From Aldrovandia affinis (Eukaryota; Chordata; Actinopteri; Notacanthiformes; Halosauridae), in assembly GCA_029706075.1 (NCBI GenBank), contig JAINUG010000026.1, forward strand, positions 4,075,001-4,139,000: a stretch of 64,000 bases of DNA, written 5' to 3'. Shown one piece after another: positions 42,767-55,043 of the stretch. How positions within the stretch are numbered: the stretch's first letter is position 1; each line of letters begins with the position of its first letter. The notes under the pieces were generated by a model. That model was not told where the DNA came from. It made no database searches and saw only the letters and a list, made by a program, of their open reading frames with translations. Both the position numbers and the translations under genes were made by a program.

Positions 42767-42965
42767 CACTACCGGTCAAAAGTTTTAGAACACCCCCATT
42801 TTCAAGTCCAGTGAATAACCTGAAATGGTGCAAAGGTAAGCGGTAAACTGACAGAGGTTAAAATAAAAAGTTTAGGTTACCAAAAACGGAAAAATAATGT
42901 ACATTTTTTGGCAGTGAGTAGTTTCCTACACCATCAAAAGGCACTTGGAAACTGGAGGAAATTTG
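42767..42965 (+). mobile_element. Tc1 5' end fragment
   Basis: CACTACCGGTCAAAAGTTTT and the next ~190 bases match the 5' untranslated region of the 7.6 and 59.9 kb Tc1 elements, up to GGAAACTGGAGGAAA. No other end was found. Confidence 0.8.
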
Positions 42966-43135
42966 AGGAAATTAAATTTGAGAGACAATCAGATTGCACT
43001 GCGGAATTAACTTCTATTCAAACCAAACAGTCATTTAGTAAGGAAGCTGGCTACCACAGAAGAAGACAATTTGGATTGGATACTTTGCCTTGAAGGGAGG
43101 ATAGTGTTTACTTAACTAGCCATACATTTAGCCTA

Positions 43136-43198
43136 TATTAGAAATTTTAGAGGACAGACATTTAGCCTATATTAGACATTTTAGAGGACAGACTAGCA
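43136..43198. repeat. 31-base tandem duplication
   Basis: Two copies of GCCTATATTAGA(A/C)ATTTT, each followed by AGAGGACAGAC, adjacent to each other. Confidence 0.85.
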
Positions 43199-43644
43199 GT
43201 AGAAGGCTCACTGTGGAGCTGGAGAGTGTACTAATGATATAATGATAATTAGAGTGAACTAATCAGATATACTTCAGCTTGTATACTTTTATGACAAAGG
43301 AAGCAAGCTATACCTTACAAAATCCAGTACATCATTACAGGCAGTCGCACAGAAGCTCAAAGTAGAACAATAGCTTGTTACATATACTTACACAAGTTTA
43401 AATCCAGTAGCAGCTGCAATACCAACTGAAACAATGGATGTGATAGTCCCTTCCTCTGCCTTCCTGTTGAGGTTTATACAACTGTTTGTGTCTTTCCTGA
43501 TCTACAAACTGTTACTGTTCAATGTATTCTGGGTTGAAATGACCACATGTCAATCATCTCATATAGTCATTCTTGGAATGCAGGGACTTGTTTATATAGT
43601 TGCAGTTTTCTGTCAAGGACACTATTTACATACAGATAAAAATA

Positions 43645-43855
43645 GCTGGCAGTGTAGTGTAATGGTTAGGGAGCTGGGCTTGTAACTCAGAGATTGCAGG
43701 TTCAATTCCCAGGTGGGGCACTGCTGTTGTACCCTTGAGCAAGGTACTTAACCTGAATTGCTTATCCAGTTGTATAAATGGATTGTATGTAATCTGTGTC
43801 AATTGCTCTGGATAAGAGCATCTACTAAATGCCTAAAATGTAATGTAAATGTAAA
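43645..43855 (+). repeat. tRNA-derived SINE with LINE tail (V-SINE/HE1-like)
   Basis: The head has pol III A box (AGTGTAATGGTTAGGG) and B box (GGTTCAATTCC). Then comes a conserved centre (GCACTGCTGTTGTACCCTTG) and the tail TTGCTCTGGATAAGAGC, ATCTACTAAATGCC, AATGTAAATGTAA shared with the L2 tail at 33.9 kb. A complete SINE rather than a tRNA gene. Confidence 0.85.
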
Positions 43856-44612
43856 ATGGCATGAAGAAAGATTTTATTGTATACTGAAACAAAATTCTTG
43901 GGAAAAGACCTGGCACAGGCCAGACAACACCGGAGGAGGCCAACAATTGAAATACCATAATTTGCATAATCTGGAAGAGAAGAAATCTCTTTCCCTTATT
44001 GTATTATTGTATATTGAGATTAGTTTACATTCTATAAAAACCTATCAGAAGATATGTGAGGTTTTTTATTGCAGGTGTTATGGTTTTATCTGTACCAAAT
44101 AGTGATACTTAGTACAGAGTAAGAAGAGCCTCATGTAGGTGACCAATCTGTCAGCACATCACCCCTACAAATATTTGTAGAGAATATATACCTGCTGAAG
44201 ACATCTTGGTAAAAATATTTTGTTAATCTATTTCAGAAGCAATTAAAAGCAGCCTTTTGGGAGATAGTACAGTCTGAGGCTGCTGTATAGTTTATAATGA
44301 ATTTCATTTTTGCTTCTATATAGTTATGGATGTGCAAAAGGATTATCTTTACTTGTCAGCGTGTCCGCGAAACAGCAGTTAGTGCAGTGACGTTTGATAG
44401 GTGAATGGACTGTTGTGCAGATATACAGTGTGTCCGCATCTGAAGAAGTGAGAGTATGACAGTGCAGACACTGTAAATGTGGCAAGCATTAGGTTTGAGT
44501 AAGACGATCCTGGATAAGTTGCCAGTGCCAGAGCCAAGCATCACTGGTGGACAATGACACTCAGACAGAGGGGCACAGCTCACAAATCAAGTTAATAAAA
44601 TAAAATGTTGCC

Positions 44613-44850
44613 ATGCCCTTGGAGGGGCCCTTGGAGGGAGAATTGGAGAGAAGGCACTCAGTGACCATATATGGAGATGTTGGATCCTTGAATAATACTG
44701 AGTACTTTTTGTTTCTGATCTTTTTCCATTTCCACAGTCACTCGGCATACGGCTTCCCTCCCCCCTCCCTCAAGTGGGCAACTTGCACTCTGTGCGAGTA
44801 CCTTTACTGTTACGCCACCGGGGGGCCTGAGTACCACTGAGTACTTGACC
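44613..44850 (-). repeat. SINE fragment
   Basis: CGGCTTCCCTCCCCCCTCCC and the adjoining GGGCAACTTGCA block resemble the SINE at 23.1 kb; truncated. Confidence 0.5.
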
Positions 44851-44999
44851 AGTTTATTAATTAATTCCACAGAACCAAGTCAAGTGCTGTTCCCAATACT
44901 GAAACAGATGAGAGGTTCATGGTCAGTGTTGTTATCCATGATGGCCATCTGAGTGCCAGCTCTCCTAGGACCTGGTCCTCATTGAGCCCAAAGGAAATT

Positions 45000-45235
45000 C
45001 AGGTATATTCAATCGTGATGGCTTACAAACAAAGCTCTCGTATGGTTAGATGTAAGAAACTGTGATGGTCCTCGTGATGATCTCTCCACCTTAGCTGATG
45101 TATGGTGAGTGTTCTGGTACAAAAATGACTGCTGTGGGTGCTACACGTTGGTGGTGGTTGAAGTGAGCTTCCCCCCCCACTGTAAATCGCTCCAAGATTG
45201 TGAAATAAACTATATAAATGCAAGCCATTACTCCT
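45000..45235 (-). repeat. Interspersed repeat (family at 7.4 kb)
   Basis: Has GGTGGTGGTTGAAGTGAG and CTATATAAATGC like the reverse of 7418-7620. Confidence 0.45.
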
Positions 45236-45609
45236 ACTTACCAGGTGTGTGTGTGTGAATGTGTGTGAGACAGATTATAGATGTACACAGACATAAATCA
45301 ACAGACAGAAAGACTGTGTGAAAGACCCTGTGTATGCATGAGATTATAGATACAAACAGATAAACGGATAGACATGTATTAACAGATAGAAAGACTAAAC
45401 TGCCCAGGCAATGAATAAGTTATTTTAAATTAAAAATTAAATGTGCTGAATATCCTCTTGCAAAATGTAACACAGAAGGAATCTTGGCTCTCAGCGCTAT
45501 CAACCCCGCGCAGCAGACACTGACCTCTGAATTGCAAAAACAACTTCTCAGTCATGGGATTCATGCTAATTACCAGAAAATTATATCACTGCATTGCAGT
45601 CACTGTTAG

Positions 45610-45770
45610 AAGTAGAGGTAGACAGGCTGCTAGAACTGGATGTGTCCACTAGGGGGAGATCACACAACAGTTAAAGGCAGGTGCCATGGGATGTTTATTG
45701 GCCGCAATGACTCAGGACCTTGGTTTAATATCTCATCCAAAGGACAGAATAAATAAGTCATGCTTTGGTC
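45610..45770 (+). repeat. Repeat fragment (family at 10.1 kb)
   Basis: GACTCAGGACCTTGGTTTAA and CTCATCCAAAGGAC resemble 10190-10255. Confidence 0.4.
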
Positions 45771-45904
45771 CTTATTATTGAAATATTAAGTAGCTTAAGA
45801 AAATGGGCATAAATATCCATGCTCTTCTGCTGATAATATGTGTGTGGCTCCCCAAGAGAAACAAGCAGATGGACAATGTCCAAGTGGTAATCTCTATAGG
45901 TAAA

Positions 45905-46088
45905 TGCCAAAATAAAGGCAACACTTGAGTAAATGAGGGATCCTTTAAATGGGTGCAGCACCGCGACTGTCTGTCTGGGGGTGCCACGGGCGGTACTGGC
46001 AGATAGGCGTGCCCCCCCATCCTAGCCCAACGGCAGGGACGTTTTAATGTCCTCCTTGGGTTACCAAAGTGTTGTCTTTATTTTGGCA
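45905..46088. mobile_element. MITE with ~28-base inverted ends
   Basis: TGCCAAAATAAAGGCAACAC at the left pairs with the complement of GTGTTGTCTTTATTTTGGCA at the right, few mismatches over 28 bases. 184 bases in all, no coding capacity. The target duplication is unclear. Confidence 0.8.
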
Positions 46089-47858
46089 GTCATCTGTATC
46101 TCTGGAAATGAACTAAGTCAATTTTTTCCAGAAGAGAAATGTTATTCATAGGGTTTCATTTTTTTCAGATCCATGGTATTTTTATTCAAGGACTGCTTTC
46201 AGCACCAAACTTGATATAATGTGTTTCTACAATGTTTTGTTTCCACACTGCCATGACAACAGACACTGGTGTTAATGCACAGAGGAGCTATCATTCATCA
46301 TTATAAGTGACAAATAAATTCTGTAATGGTATTAAATGATAGAATCTGACAGGAAAAACCACAATCCCCCTGTGACAGTGACAACCCACCCAGATTCCTC
46401 TGGACATGGTGCTATTCCCCTTTTCCTGAACTCAGTGAAGTGGTAGGTTGAGAGTGGAAAGGTTTTAGTAGCTTTGTAGGCCGCAGGTGAGCTAGGTGTA
46501 AGTTAAATTAAAGGGGCACACATATGACACTCTGGGAACTCTGGGAACTCGACCTACACCAAATGTCCGGGCAGGGAATATGAGCCATCAAAAAGTAATT
46601 GTCATGCAGTGCTTCCAAGCATTCATTCAATTTAAACATTCTGAATCCCACAGAAACCACACTACCTGCTGGAGGGAACATATCATACAGGGAATGATAC
46701 CAATCACAAACACAGTGACAGTTCCAACATCACTGTTTTTCCTGACACTCTTTTGCTAATACTAGCCTGAATAGCATGGACTGTGACTGAAACCAGAACT
46801 TGAGCCTCAAAATGACAGGAACATGTTCAGGAAATTACATCCTCTGGCTGGTGGAGAGAGGGCAGAGACTCAAGCATCAAAAGCATAAATTAACCAAAGT
46901 AATCTGAAGCAGACTTCATATTCTGACTGATGTGCAAGTCCCACTTTTACAATACATGCATCCCCTGCTATCATCATCACTAACAGCATTTGGTTTAAAA
47001 CCATAGAACTCAGAAAAACTAGATTTTTCAAGGTACATATGTTCATGAATGTGAAAAATGTATGCTTTCTATCTTTCTGTAATTGAATCAGCTTCAAAAG
47101 ACATCTCAGTAGCTACACTTCTGATGGTCATCTGAGGCCAGAGAGAGTGCATGACACAATAAAATTATATTGTTGAGTTATATTGAGTGTAGGATTCAGT
47201 ACTATCACCTGCCAAGGGACCAGACAGCTGTGGCCTGCAAGCTGTATCTAACTCTTTAACGTTCTTAAGTCAAACCCAACCGTTTCCCTGGCAACAGACT
47301 GCTGTGTCATGGAGTTGTCAGTGTTTTGTTTTGTCCTGTAAGGAAGTGGATACTCATCTGGACTCTGAGTACTGTGGACACCTCTGGACACTGGGATGGC
47401 TGGCCTTGGACGAAGAAGCTCTGTTGACAATGCTACATACGCTGGATAGTGTCAGAAGAGTGAAGTTTGAATAAATGACTATTCCCTGAATCCAGTAGCC
47501 TTAACAGACAAATGCCCTTGTTTAAAGTTCAGCACTCTGAATACTGAACACAAGTGGTATTACGTGTTAAAACCCCTCACTTATCCTACATTTAAAATAT
47601 ATTTATTTGATATAGTATAATAAGTACTACACCAGATACCAGATAATTATCAATTTCATCACCAAATTCATTGATAGGCAGAGCAATCTGGTGGATCAAT
47701 CTTAATCAAAATATACAACTCAGTTCAATTCAAATTAAGAGCCCACAAATCATTTATACACACACCATAAGTATTTGTGTTTTGGGTCACTTACTACCAC
47801 ATATATACAGTGGTATACAGTTGAGCTGATATTTGGAGAGAGATAGTGTTCAGGATGT
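46089..47858. other. Intergenic, no gene recognised
   Basis: No supported ORF or repeat family. Confidence 0.35.
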
Positions 47859-48085
47859 AGGGGCGGCAGTGGCTCAGTGGTTAGCGATGCAGGCTGGCAA
47901 GCAGAGGGTTGCTAGTTCACTTCCTGGGGCACTGCCGAAGTGCCCTTGAGCAAGGCACTGAACCCCTAACTGCTCCAGGGACGCCATACTATGACTGACC
48001 CTGCGCTCTGACCTCTCTTAGGAGAGGTATGCGAAAAGACAATTCCAATTACCTTGTGTGTAATGGCAATAAAGAATATTCTAAA
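47859..48085 (+). repeat. tRNA-derived SINE
   Basis: Head GGGGCGGCAGTGGCTCAGTG with GGTTAGC (A box), then GGTTGCTAGTTCACTTCC (B box-like), body TGCCCTTGAGCAAGGCACTG, and 3' end CAATAAAGAATATTC. A different family from that at 43.6 kb although the centre is shared. Confidence 0.75.
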
Positions 48086-48567
48086 AAATATTGGTACCAT
48101 GTGACAAGGTACCAATATTGACTTCTGCTTATTTCTGGTGCCCAAAATTATTTCTCCCCTGACCCCTAATTTCCAGCTCATAGGTAGAACCCCAAAATTG
48201 TGATGTGTGACATAGGCTTGTAAATTTGGTATGCTGATCTAATACGGACTGCGCTGGCTGCCAAAGCTACTTACCTTAGTGCCCTGGTTTAATTCAGTCA
48301 TCAACTGGTCAATGATGACCCTGGACCCGGCATTTTGGCTGACTTTGCAAAATGTGAGAGAATGGCGAGACAGAAATGGGGGGTGAATCACTGGAAAGCT
48401 CAACCCCCTGAGAAGAGCACCAGGTACCCAAGAAAACAAAGCACTGGAATACGATTTAATTTTGCTGTTGAATATTATTTTTTTATGTATGTCTTGACTT
48501 ACGATTGTTTTTCATTTAAAAAAATGTATTATTCCTTTTGGTGGATAGTTTTGTTTTATATTTGAAC

Positions 48568-48568
48568 C

Positions 48569-48599
<31 letters not shown>

Positions 48600-48600
48600 T
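48568..48600. repeat. TA microsatellite
   Basis: ATATATACATATATATATAT run. Confidence 0.9.
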
Positions 48601-49206
48601 CTCCCTTGTGTAATGCTTGCAGATGTGTCTTGTGTATTTCTATGACCTTGTTGATTTGTGTTAAGCTTTGTCGCCCCCTTGTGCCCCTATTGGTTTGGTT
48701 GAAATTAAGATTTTAAATGTGAGAATGTTTTTTACATTTATTTAAATTCGAATTACTAAACACCCCACATTTCTCTGGGGTAAATTAGCCAAACCTTCAT
48801 TTTCTACACTATTTACTATTTTATTGCAGCATTACTTTACACCCAGCCAACACAGTACTACATAAGAGCAAGCAATCGGAGAACAGGTTTATCCCTCATT
48901 GACGTCAACCTGTCAGTGTCTGGCACTGATGTGTCAGTTCAGTTCTCAGACAAACAATGCTTTCATTTTCTGGAATGTGCACTGTTGAAAATTAAATTTT
49001 TTAAAGACAGGAAGATGCCTATCAACTTGACTGCAGCCCTCCAGATCTAGACTGATCTAAAAAACTGAAAATTTGTATCAACTTTGGAATCATTTTGCAA
49101 TGCACAGTTGTGGTTTTCACATGTAAGCATAGTTGCCTTCTGAGACAATAGCAACACCTGCAGCAACGTATACAGAGCAGGGTGGATGCTAGAGAAATCA
49201 ATACTA

Positions 49207-50384
49207 CACTATATGGCCAAAAGTCAGTGGACACCTGACCATCACACACATGAGCTTGTCGGACATTATATTCTAAAACCATGGGCATTAATATGGAGTT
49301 GGACCCCTCTTTGCGGCTATGACAGCTGCCACTCTTCTGGGAAGGCTTTCCACAAGATTTTGGAGTGTGTCTGTGGGAATGTGTGCCCATTCAGCCAAAA
49401 GAGCATCCGTGGGCTCAGGTACTGATGTTGGACGAGAAGGCCTGGCAATCGGCGTTCTAATTCCTCCCAAAGGTGTTCAATGGGGTTGAGGTCAGGCCTC
49501 TGTGCAGGCCAATCGAGTTCCTCCACACCAAAAAGGGCCTTCCCCAAACTGTTGCCACAAAGTTGGAAGCGCCCAATTGGCTAAGATGTCTTCGTATCCT
49601 GTAGCATTAAGAATACCCTTCACTGGAACTAAGGGGCCTATCCCAAACCCTGAGAAACAGCCCCAGACCATTATCCCTCCTCCACAAAACTTTACAGTAG
49701 GCACTATGCATTCTGGAAGGTAGCGTTCTCCTGGCATCCACCAAACCCAGATTCGTCCATCAGACTGCCAGATAGTGAAGCGTGATTCATCACTCCAAAG
49801 AACACATTTCCACTGCTCCAGAGTCCAGTTGCGGCATGCTTTACACCACTCCAGCCAACGCTTGGCATTGCGCATGGTGATGTGAGGCTTGTGTGCAGCT
49901 GCTCGGCCATGGAAACCCATTCCATGAAGTTCCCGACGCACAGTTCTTGTGCTGATGGTGCTTCCAGAGGCAGTTTGGTACTCTGTAGTGAGTGATGCAG
50001 CAGATGATAGGCGATTTTTATGCGCTATGCGCTTCAAGACTTGTCGGCCCCGCTCCGTGAGTTTGCGTGGTCTACCACTTCATGGCCGAGCTGTTGTTGC
50101 TCCTAGGTGCTTCCACTTCACAATAATAGCACTTACAGTTGACCGGGGCACATCTAGTAGGGCAGAAATTTCACGAACTGACGTGTGGCAAAGGTGGCAT
50201 CCTATGACAGTGCCGCATTTAAAGTCACTGAGCTCTTTACGAACCATTCTGAATTCTAAATTTTTGTCTGTGGAGATTGCATGGCTATGTGCTGGATTTT
50301 ATGCACCTGTTGGCAATGGGTGTGGCTGAAACACATGAACTCAATAATTAGTAGGGGTGTCCAGTGACTTTTGGCCATATAGTG
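49207..50384 (-). mobile_element. Nearly full-length Tc1-like transposon
   Basis: Inverted ends CACTATATGGCCAAAAGTCA and its complement, each next to TA (49205-49206, 50385-50386); 1,178 bases, close to the usual Tc1 length. A minus-strand transposase covers most of it. This is the best-preserved DNA transposon in the window but it is not intact. Confidence 0.92.
49288..50247 (-). pseudogene. Tc1 transposase, broken by stop and deletion
   Basis: A helix-turn-helix N-terminus with SVREISALLDVPRSTVSAII (about 50180) is followed by a stop just before SGRPRKL. The frame then stays open: [27 protein letters not shown] (first catalytic Asp, about 49790) and [10 protein letters not shown]. Near 49540 about 65 bases present in the copy at 28.05 kb are missing. 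That removes the second catalytic Asp region (FQHD in the other copy) and shifts frame. The tail with DLNPIEHLWEELERR (third acidic residue) follows in another frame. Enzymatically dead. Confidence 0.88.
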
Positions 50385-50386
50385 TA

Positions 50387-51899
50387 TGTACACATACCCC
50401 AAATCTTAGATTAAATGTTTAGTGTAATAACTGAAAGAAAAAAGATGATAGAAACAGGTCACATCACAAAGCTGTATATTGGAGGTAATCACAAAGAAAG
50501 AACAGTAAATGGCTGGCTATGGGCTTGGAGGAAATGTACTAATGCTGCAAATGAGTGTTGAGGATACTCACGGTCAGTTGATTCAGTGGTGTTTTTACTC
50601 AAATACATTAAGTAAACAAGCACAGCAGCAAAATATATATTTAAGTATTGCTGCTGCCAATAAATGTATTGCAAATGTGTTTTTTGGACAATGCACAGAA
50701 TTTTCTGACAGCGAGATGTTAGTGTATGGAAGAACCAGAAGCCAGAAGCAAGGACATGGACACTTTTGTAGGAATTACAATTTTTGCGGTTCAAGGTAAT
50801 CTTGCGTCTCACAAAACACCTAGTATTGTTTCTATGGACATCTTTATGAGGGCATGTATCAGAGTAGAGTCACAAATACAAGTGTGGCAGTGTCGTAAAT
50901 ATGGATGGGCAATTTACTGTGCGCGATGATGGTTTTGCATGTTTTAACCCTCAAATATTTATATCTGCCCCTCAGTTTGTTATTTTCATGAGCTTGGTTT
51001 TACTCAGTTTGTGTCTACACTTTTCAACAAAACATAGACCCCCCTTCCCCCAAGAGCACAGCAGAAATTTGAAACAAACAACCAGAAAAAGATAGCAAGT
51101 AATTCTTCCCATATTTTATTGATGTTGTTATTCAAAGAGGGAAGAATCATGTTAAGTGGGGAGAGCAGATATAATGCATTTCAACCAAAAAAATTGAATT
51201 AGGAGCAATCTTTAAGGGGATGTCTACAAATGAGTGTGGACTACGTCTTGAGCATGATGCCAGGTTTCCCTCTGCTCAGATGTTACAACTACTGGACCTT
51301 CAATGGGCAGCTGTCTATTTACAACAAGGCAATCTTAGTAGCCCCTTCCACAGATAAGACAATGTGAAGGACAGGATATATTGGCTTTCCACTTGGTATT
51401 CAGAAATAGACAGGACATAATTATAATACTAGCCGATTTTGCGAGGCAGTGCAAATTCTGCCCTTCAGTCTTAGAGATGAGATGATGGGCAGCGTTGTTG
51501 ATTGTAACAAGACAGAGAGAATCCCTCTACCCCTAAAAGAAACTAGCTTTCAAAGAAAGGAGATTAGAAAAAGAGGGAAACAGAAGTACAGAATGCTTTA
51601 GAGAGAGACCAAAAACAAGAGGGGAGGTAAGGCAGTGCGAGCAAGAGACTCTGGTAAGAGATGTTTTGGTTTGGAGTCTACTTTAATGAGTATAAAAGGG
51701 AGGGAAATAAAACAAGATGGAGGGTATGTAATGTCTCACTGAACAATTTTTTTATAATTTTGGTTTTGAATTACTTTCGAAGCATGTTTCTCCTTTCATT
51801 CATGCTAATAAAGCTAAATTTGAATATGGGGAGAGAAAGAGGGCAAAATATGTTTGATAGAGGGAGTAGTAGAGGAGTACTGCTTCAGTCCTCAGCATC
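50387..51899. other. Region downstream of JAGN1, probable 3' UTR in part
   Basis: No ORF of note. The JAGN1 3' UTR must start at 51899 on the minus strand. TTTATT at about 51116-51121 (AATAAA on the minus strand) is a possible polyadenylation signal, which would give a UTR near 0.8 kb. This is inference only. Confidence 0.35.
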
Positions 51900-52362
51900 T
51901 CATTTTTTCTTCTTCTCCTGCGTGGAGGTGAACCAGGCATCCAGAAGCTTCTTGCTGTAATAGATCTGCCAGGCGTGGACCTGCACAGCGATGACCATAA
52001 CTAGGTACATGACAGAGACAGCAGAAAAGCCAAATATGAAGCGGTAGGCCTTGCCGTGGCGGTAGAGCTGCTGGGCCACGGGGAACATCTCCATGCCTCC
52101 GTAGATGAGCGGGGCAATGCAGAAGAGCCCGGAGCTAATCATGGCAATCACCAGGTAGCTGATGTTGTTGCGTGGCAGCGCCAGGAAGCTGAAGATGGAT
52201 GGCAGGATGCTCAGGAGGTACGGATACTCCCACTGATAGGGCATGGCCACCACATCATGGGGCACCAGGTTAAGCTGGCTGACAGTCACCTGTGCAGCCA
52301 CCAGCAGCCATATCAGCACATGCACAATGTTCAGCTTGCGGATCTCAGACTTCAAGGCCACG
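51900..52362 (-). CDS. JAGN1: JAGN1 (Jagunal homolog 1), last coding exon
   Basis: JAGN1 is a small multi-pass endoplasmic-reticulum membrane protein of the early secretory pathway; in mammals it is needed for neutrophil differentiation. The exon starts after TTTTGTCTTTTTCAG (minus strand) with the last base of a split Ser codon and runs to TGA at 51902-51900. The readable part is about 153 residues and covers most of the family's roughly 183. Key stretches are [52 protein letters not shown] and [20 protein letters not shown]. Four hydrophobic segments are visible, and the C-terminus is EKKKK, in keeping with ER retention. The ~30 N-terminal residues must lie in an upstream exon (higher coordinates) that I could not find up to 64000. 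No frameshift or stop. Teleosts may have two jagn1 paralogues, so the a/b copy is unassigned. Confidence 0.95.
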
Positions 52363-52656
52363 CTGAAAAAGACAAAACAGAAAGGAATTTAGACAAAAGT
52401 TCTGTCAGATAACTGACTACCAGGGAGAAGGTTTAGCTGGCATTATTTGCTTCAGGCTACATCACAGTTCCACTGCCCCACAAATTGAACAGGACTGGTT
52501 GTAAAAACACATCAAACACCGAACACAACAAAAACGACAGTATGTTCTATCAACTGTGAGTGTCAAACAACAAATATTTCCCTTTCCCACATTCATTTAA
52601 TGTCAAGTTGAAAATGATGATAGCTACTTGTTTTTTTTCTTTCTTTTCTTGAAGTA

Positions 52657-53385
52657 CACTACCGGTCAAAAGTTTTAGAACACCCCCATTTTCCAGTTTT
52701 TACTGAAATCTAAGCAGTTCAAGTCCAGTGAATAACATGAAATGGTACAAAGGTAAGCGGTAAACTGCCAGAGGTAAAAAAATAAAAAATAAAGTTTAGG
52801 TTACACACTGAGGAACCATCCTTTCGCCTACTCGACGGCCTACAAAAACCTTTCAAAATTTCAAGATTTAAAATTTTTCGATTCATCCATAAGACCTTCT
52901 TCTAGTCTTCAGTAGTCCACTGGCGGTGCTTCATGGCCCAGGCAAGCCTCTTATTTTGCCATCTTAGCAATGGCTTTCTTACTGCCACTCGACCTGTCAA
53001 ACCTGCAGCTCGAGGTCTTCTCTTCACAGTTGAAACTGAGACTTCCTTACTTCGACCAGTGTTAAGCTGTGCTTGAAGTGGTTGTCCTGTGAGCCGCCTA
53101 TCACACAAGCTGTTGACTCTCAGAAACTTGTCTTCTGATTTTGTTGTGGCTTTGGGTCTGCCAGACCTCTTCCTGTCAGAGTTTCCTCCAGTTTCAAAGT
53201 GCCTTTTGATAGTGTAGGAAAGTACTCACTGTCAAAATATTTACATTATTTTTCAGTTTTTGGAAAATTACACTTTTTTTTTTAACCTTTTGTATCATTT
53301 CAGGTTATTCACTGAACTTGAGAACTACTTAAATTTCAGTAAAAACTGGAAAATGGGGGTGTTCTAAAACTTTTGACCGGTAGTG
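52657..53385 (-). mobile_element. Internally deleted Tc1-like element
   Basis: Inverted ends CACTACCGGTCAAAAGTTTT and its complement, TA on both sides (52655-52656, 53386-53387). The minus strand at 53108-52902 encodes the N-terminal half of the transposase (RRLTGQPLQAQLNTGRSKEV, later RWQNKRLAWAMKHRQWTTED). The catalytic half is deleted. It lies just 0.3 kb upstream of the JAGN1 exon, so within its intron if exon 1 is further right. Confidence 0.88.
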
Positions 53386-53400
53386 TACGTCTGTCACTAA

Positions 53401-54891
53401 GGGCCCTATTTTGGTGAATTAGGACGGTGTCGGTAACGCAGACGCAAAGCAAAGACTGTGGCGCTTTAGGGCGTGTCTAACGCAATTTCGGTAATTTCGT
53501 GACTTCGGATGATAGCGCACCTCCGGCGCAGTTGTAAAAGAGGTTGAATTAACTTTAAAATAATACATGTGGGTGTGGTGGGGGTTTGGTTTCATAATGG
53601 CCAATCAGAACACCTATTTTCTATCCCTTTAAATATCAGTGCGCTAACACTATAGCAAATTGGCAATTTCCTCACATGGATGACAGTTTTGCGCGGCTGC
53701 GCCAGGAGCGCTTCTAAAAAGAGGAGACCGAGGAGGTGCGGAAAAGTTGGCGCGCGAATCAGAGGAGGAAAACAAGGCGCACATTAATTTGTTATTTTCA
53801 TGATTTGAGTTTATATTTTGAGACCTAAATTGTTAAAAGAAAGTGTTTTATTTTACCATCTATTTGTAGGCTTTCCAACTTAAAAAACAACATTTCTTTT
53901 CTTCTAACAATGTAATTGTTAAATCAATAAATAAAGCAATAAATAAAAAAACTCAACTGCAACTAGGCCTGTTTCATTTATGTTCGTCATGCAGTAGGCC
54001 TACATGCGTCACCCTGGAGTGTGCATCACAAACCACCTGGATATTAATGGAGTGGACCCCCTTCCGATTCACATAAACGATACCGTGATCAGATGGTGCG
54101 TGCAGGGAATCCACATTGCGTATAAAAATCCTGTTTAGTTCTCTGCTGGCTGTCGGGTGTTGTAAAAGTAATAAACTAATTTGCATGTTGGACAAGACTG
54201 GAAGAAACTGCATGTACAGCCGAACTGATAGCAGTCTGGCCAACACCGACTACCAAACCCAGGGTATCGCCTTCGGCGTCCAATTATGTACTCCATTATC
54301 TGTAGTGCAAATGGAAAGAATAAAACCTTTCACATAAGAAAAACAATGTGCATACAAACATATATTTATTTAACAGGTGTATCTTACTGAACGGTAGCGA
54401 TGGATGGCCTGCTGGCTTCAGTCTTTCATGTCCGTGCATTGAATAACCACAGGCTGTGGTGAAATAGTTTTTAGCTTAATTGATTACGCTTGCAAGTTAC
54501 CCATGGATTGGACGATTTGCCTCAACGTGGGGGGAAATTCACAATATTCACGAAACATTCTCATGTGATTTCAGATAACCTTATGTTCATATGTGCGCAT
54601 CAATAAAGTCACCAAATTGCGGAGCACCAGTGTTTGCGCTAAGAGGTGGTCTAGTTGGACGTTAACGCAAACTCATTATTTGACACCAAACATGCATAGT
54701 GCCCGACTGTTTTCATTGTCACACCCCCTATTGCGCTGCCCAACCCATAGTTGCACAAACGCCTTCATTGTTCACCACGAAATTGCCAAATTTGGTGGAG
54801 ATGGGAAATATTCTGTTTGCGACAGACAAAACTGGCAATTTGCCTGCGCTAGGGCATAACGCCGCTTAGCGCCGGCACGAAAATAGGGCCC
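53401..54891 (-). mobile_element. PIF/Harbinger element with HARBI1-like transposase remnant
   Basis: Ends GGGCCCTATTTT and AAAATAGGGCCC are inverted and flanked by TAA (53398-53400, 54892-54894), the Harbinger target pattern. The minus strand at 54246-53974 reads a DDE_Tnp_4-type piece: HAPSDHGIVYVNRKGVHSIN followed by IQVVCDAHSRVTHV, where the Asp of VCDA is catalytic in the family. The rest is decayed. The left end is only 13 bases from the Tc1 end. Confidence 0.87.
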
Positions 54892-54995
54892 TAAAGCTGT
54901 AGTAATAATAATGGTAGTAGGAGTCTCAATTTTATGGTGCTCTACAATGCGTCCATTTTCACATACTGGATCACTCGTCATTATGTATTCTTATG

Positions 54996-54998
<3 letters not shown>

Positions 54999-55040
<42 letters not shown>
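54999..55040. repeat. AT microsatellite (about 21 units)
   Basis: Uninterrupted AT dinucleotides directly before the LTR. Confidence 0.95.

Positions 55041-55043
<3 letters not shown>

Noticed and set aside
43645-43720. tRNA-like gene with A and B boxes
   Set aside because: It does not fold as a complete tRNA; it is the head of a SINE with body and tail.
49492-50037. 181-residue transposase frame as a domesticated host gene
   Set aside because: TIRs and TA duplications are intact around it, and a stop and deletion break the catalytic domain.
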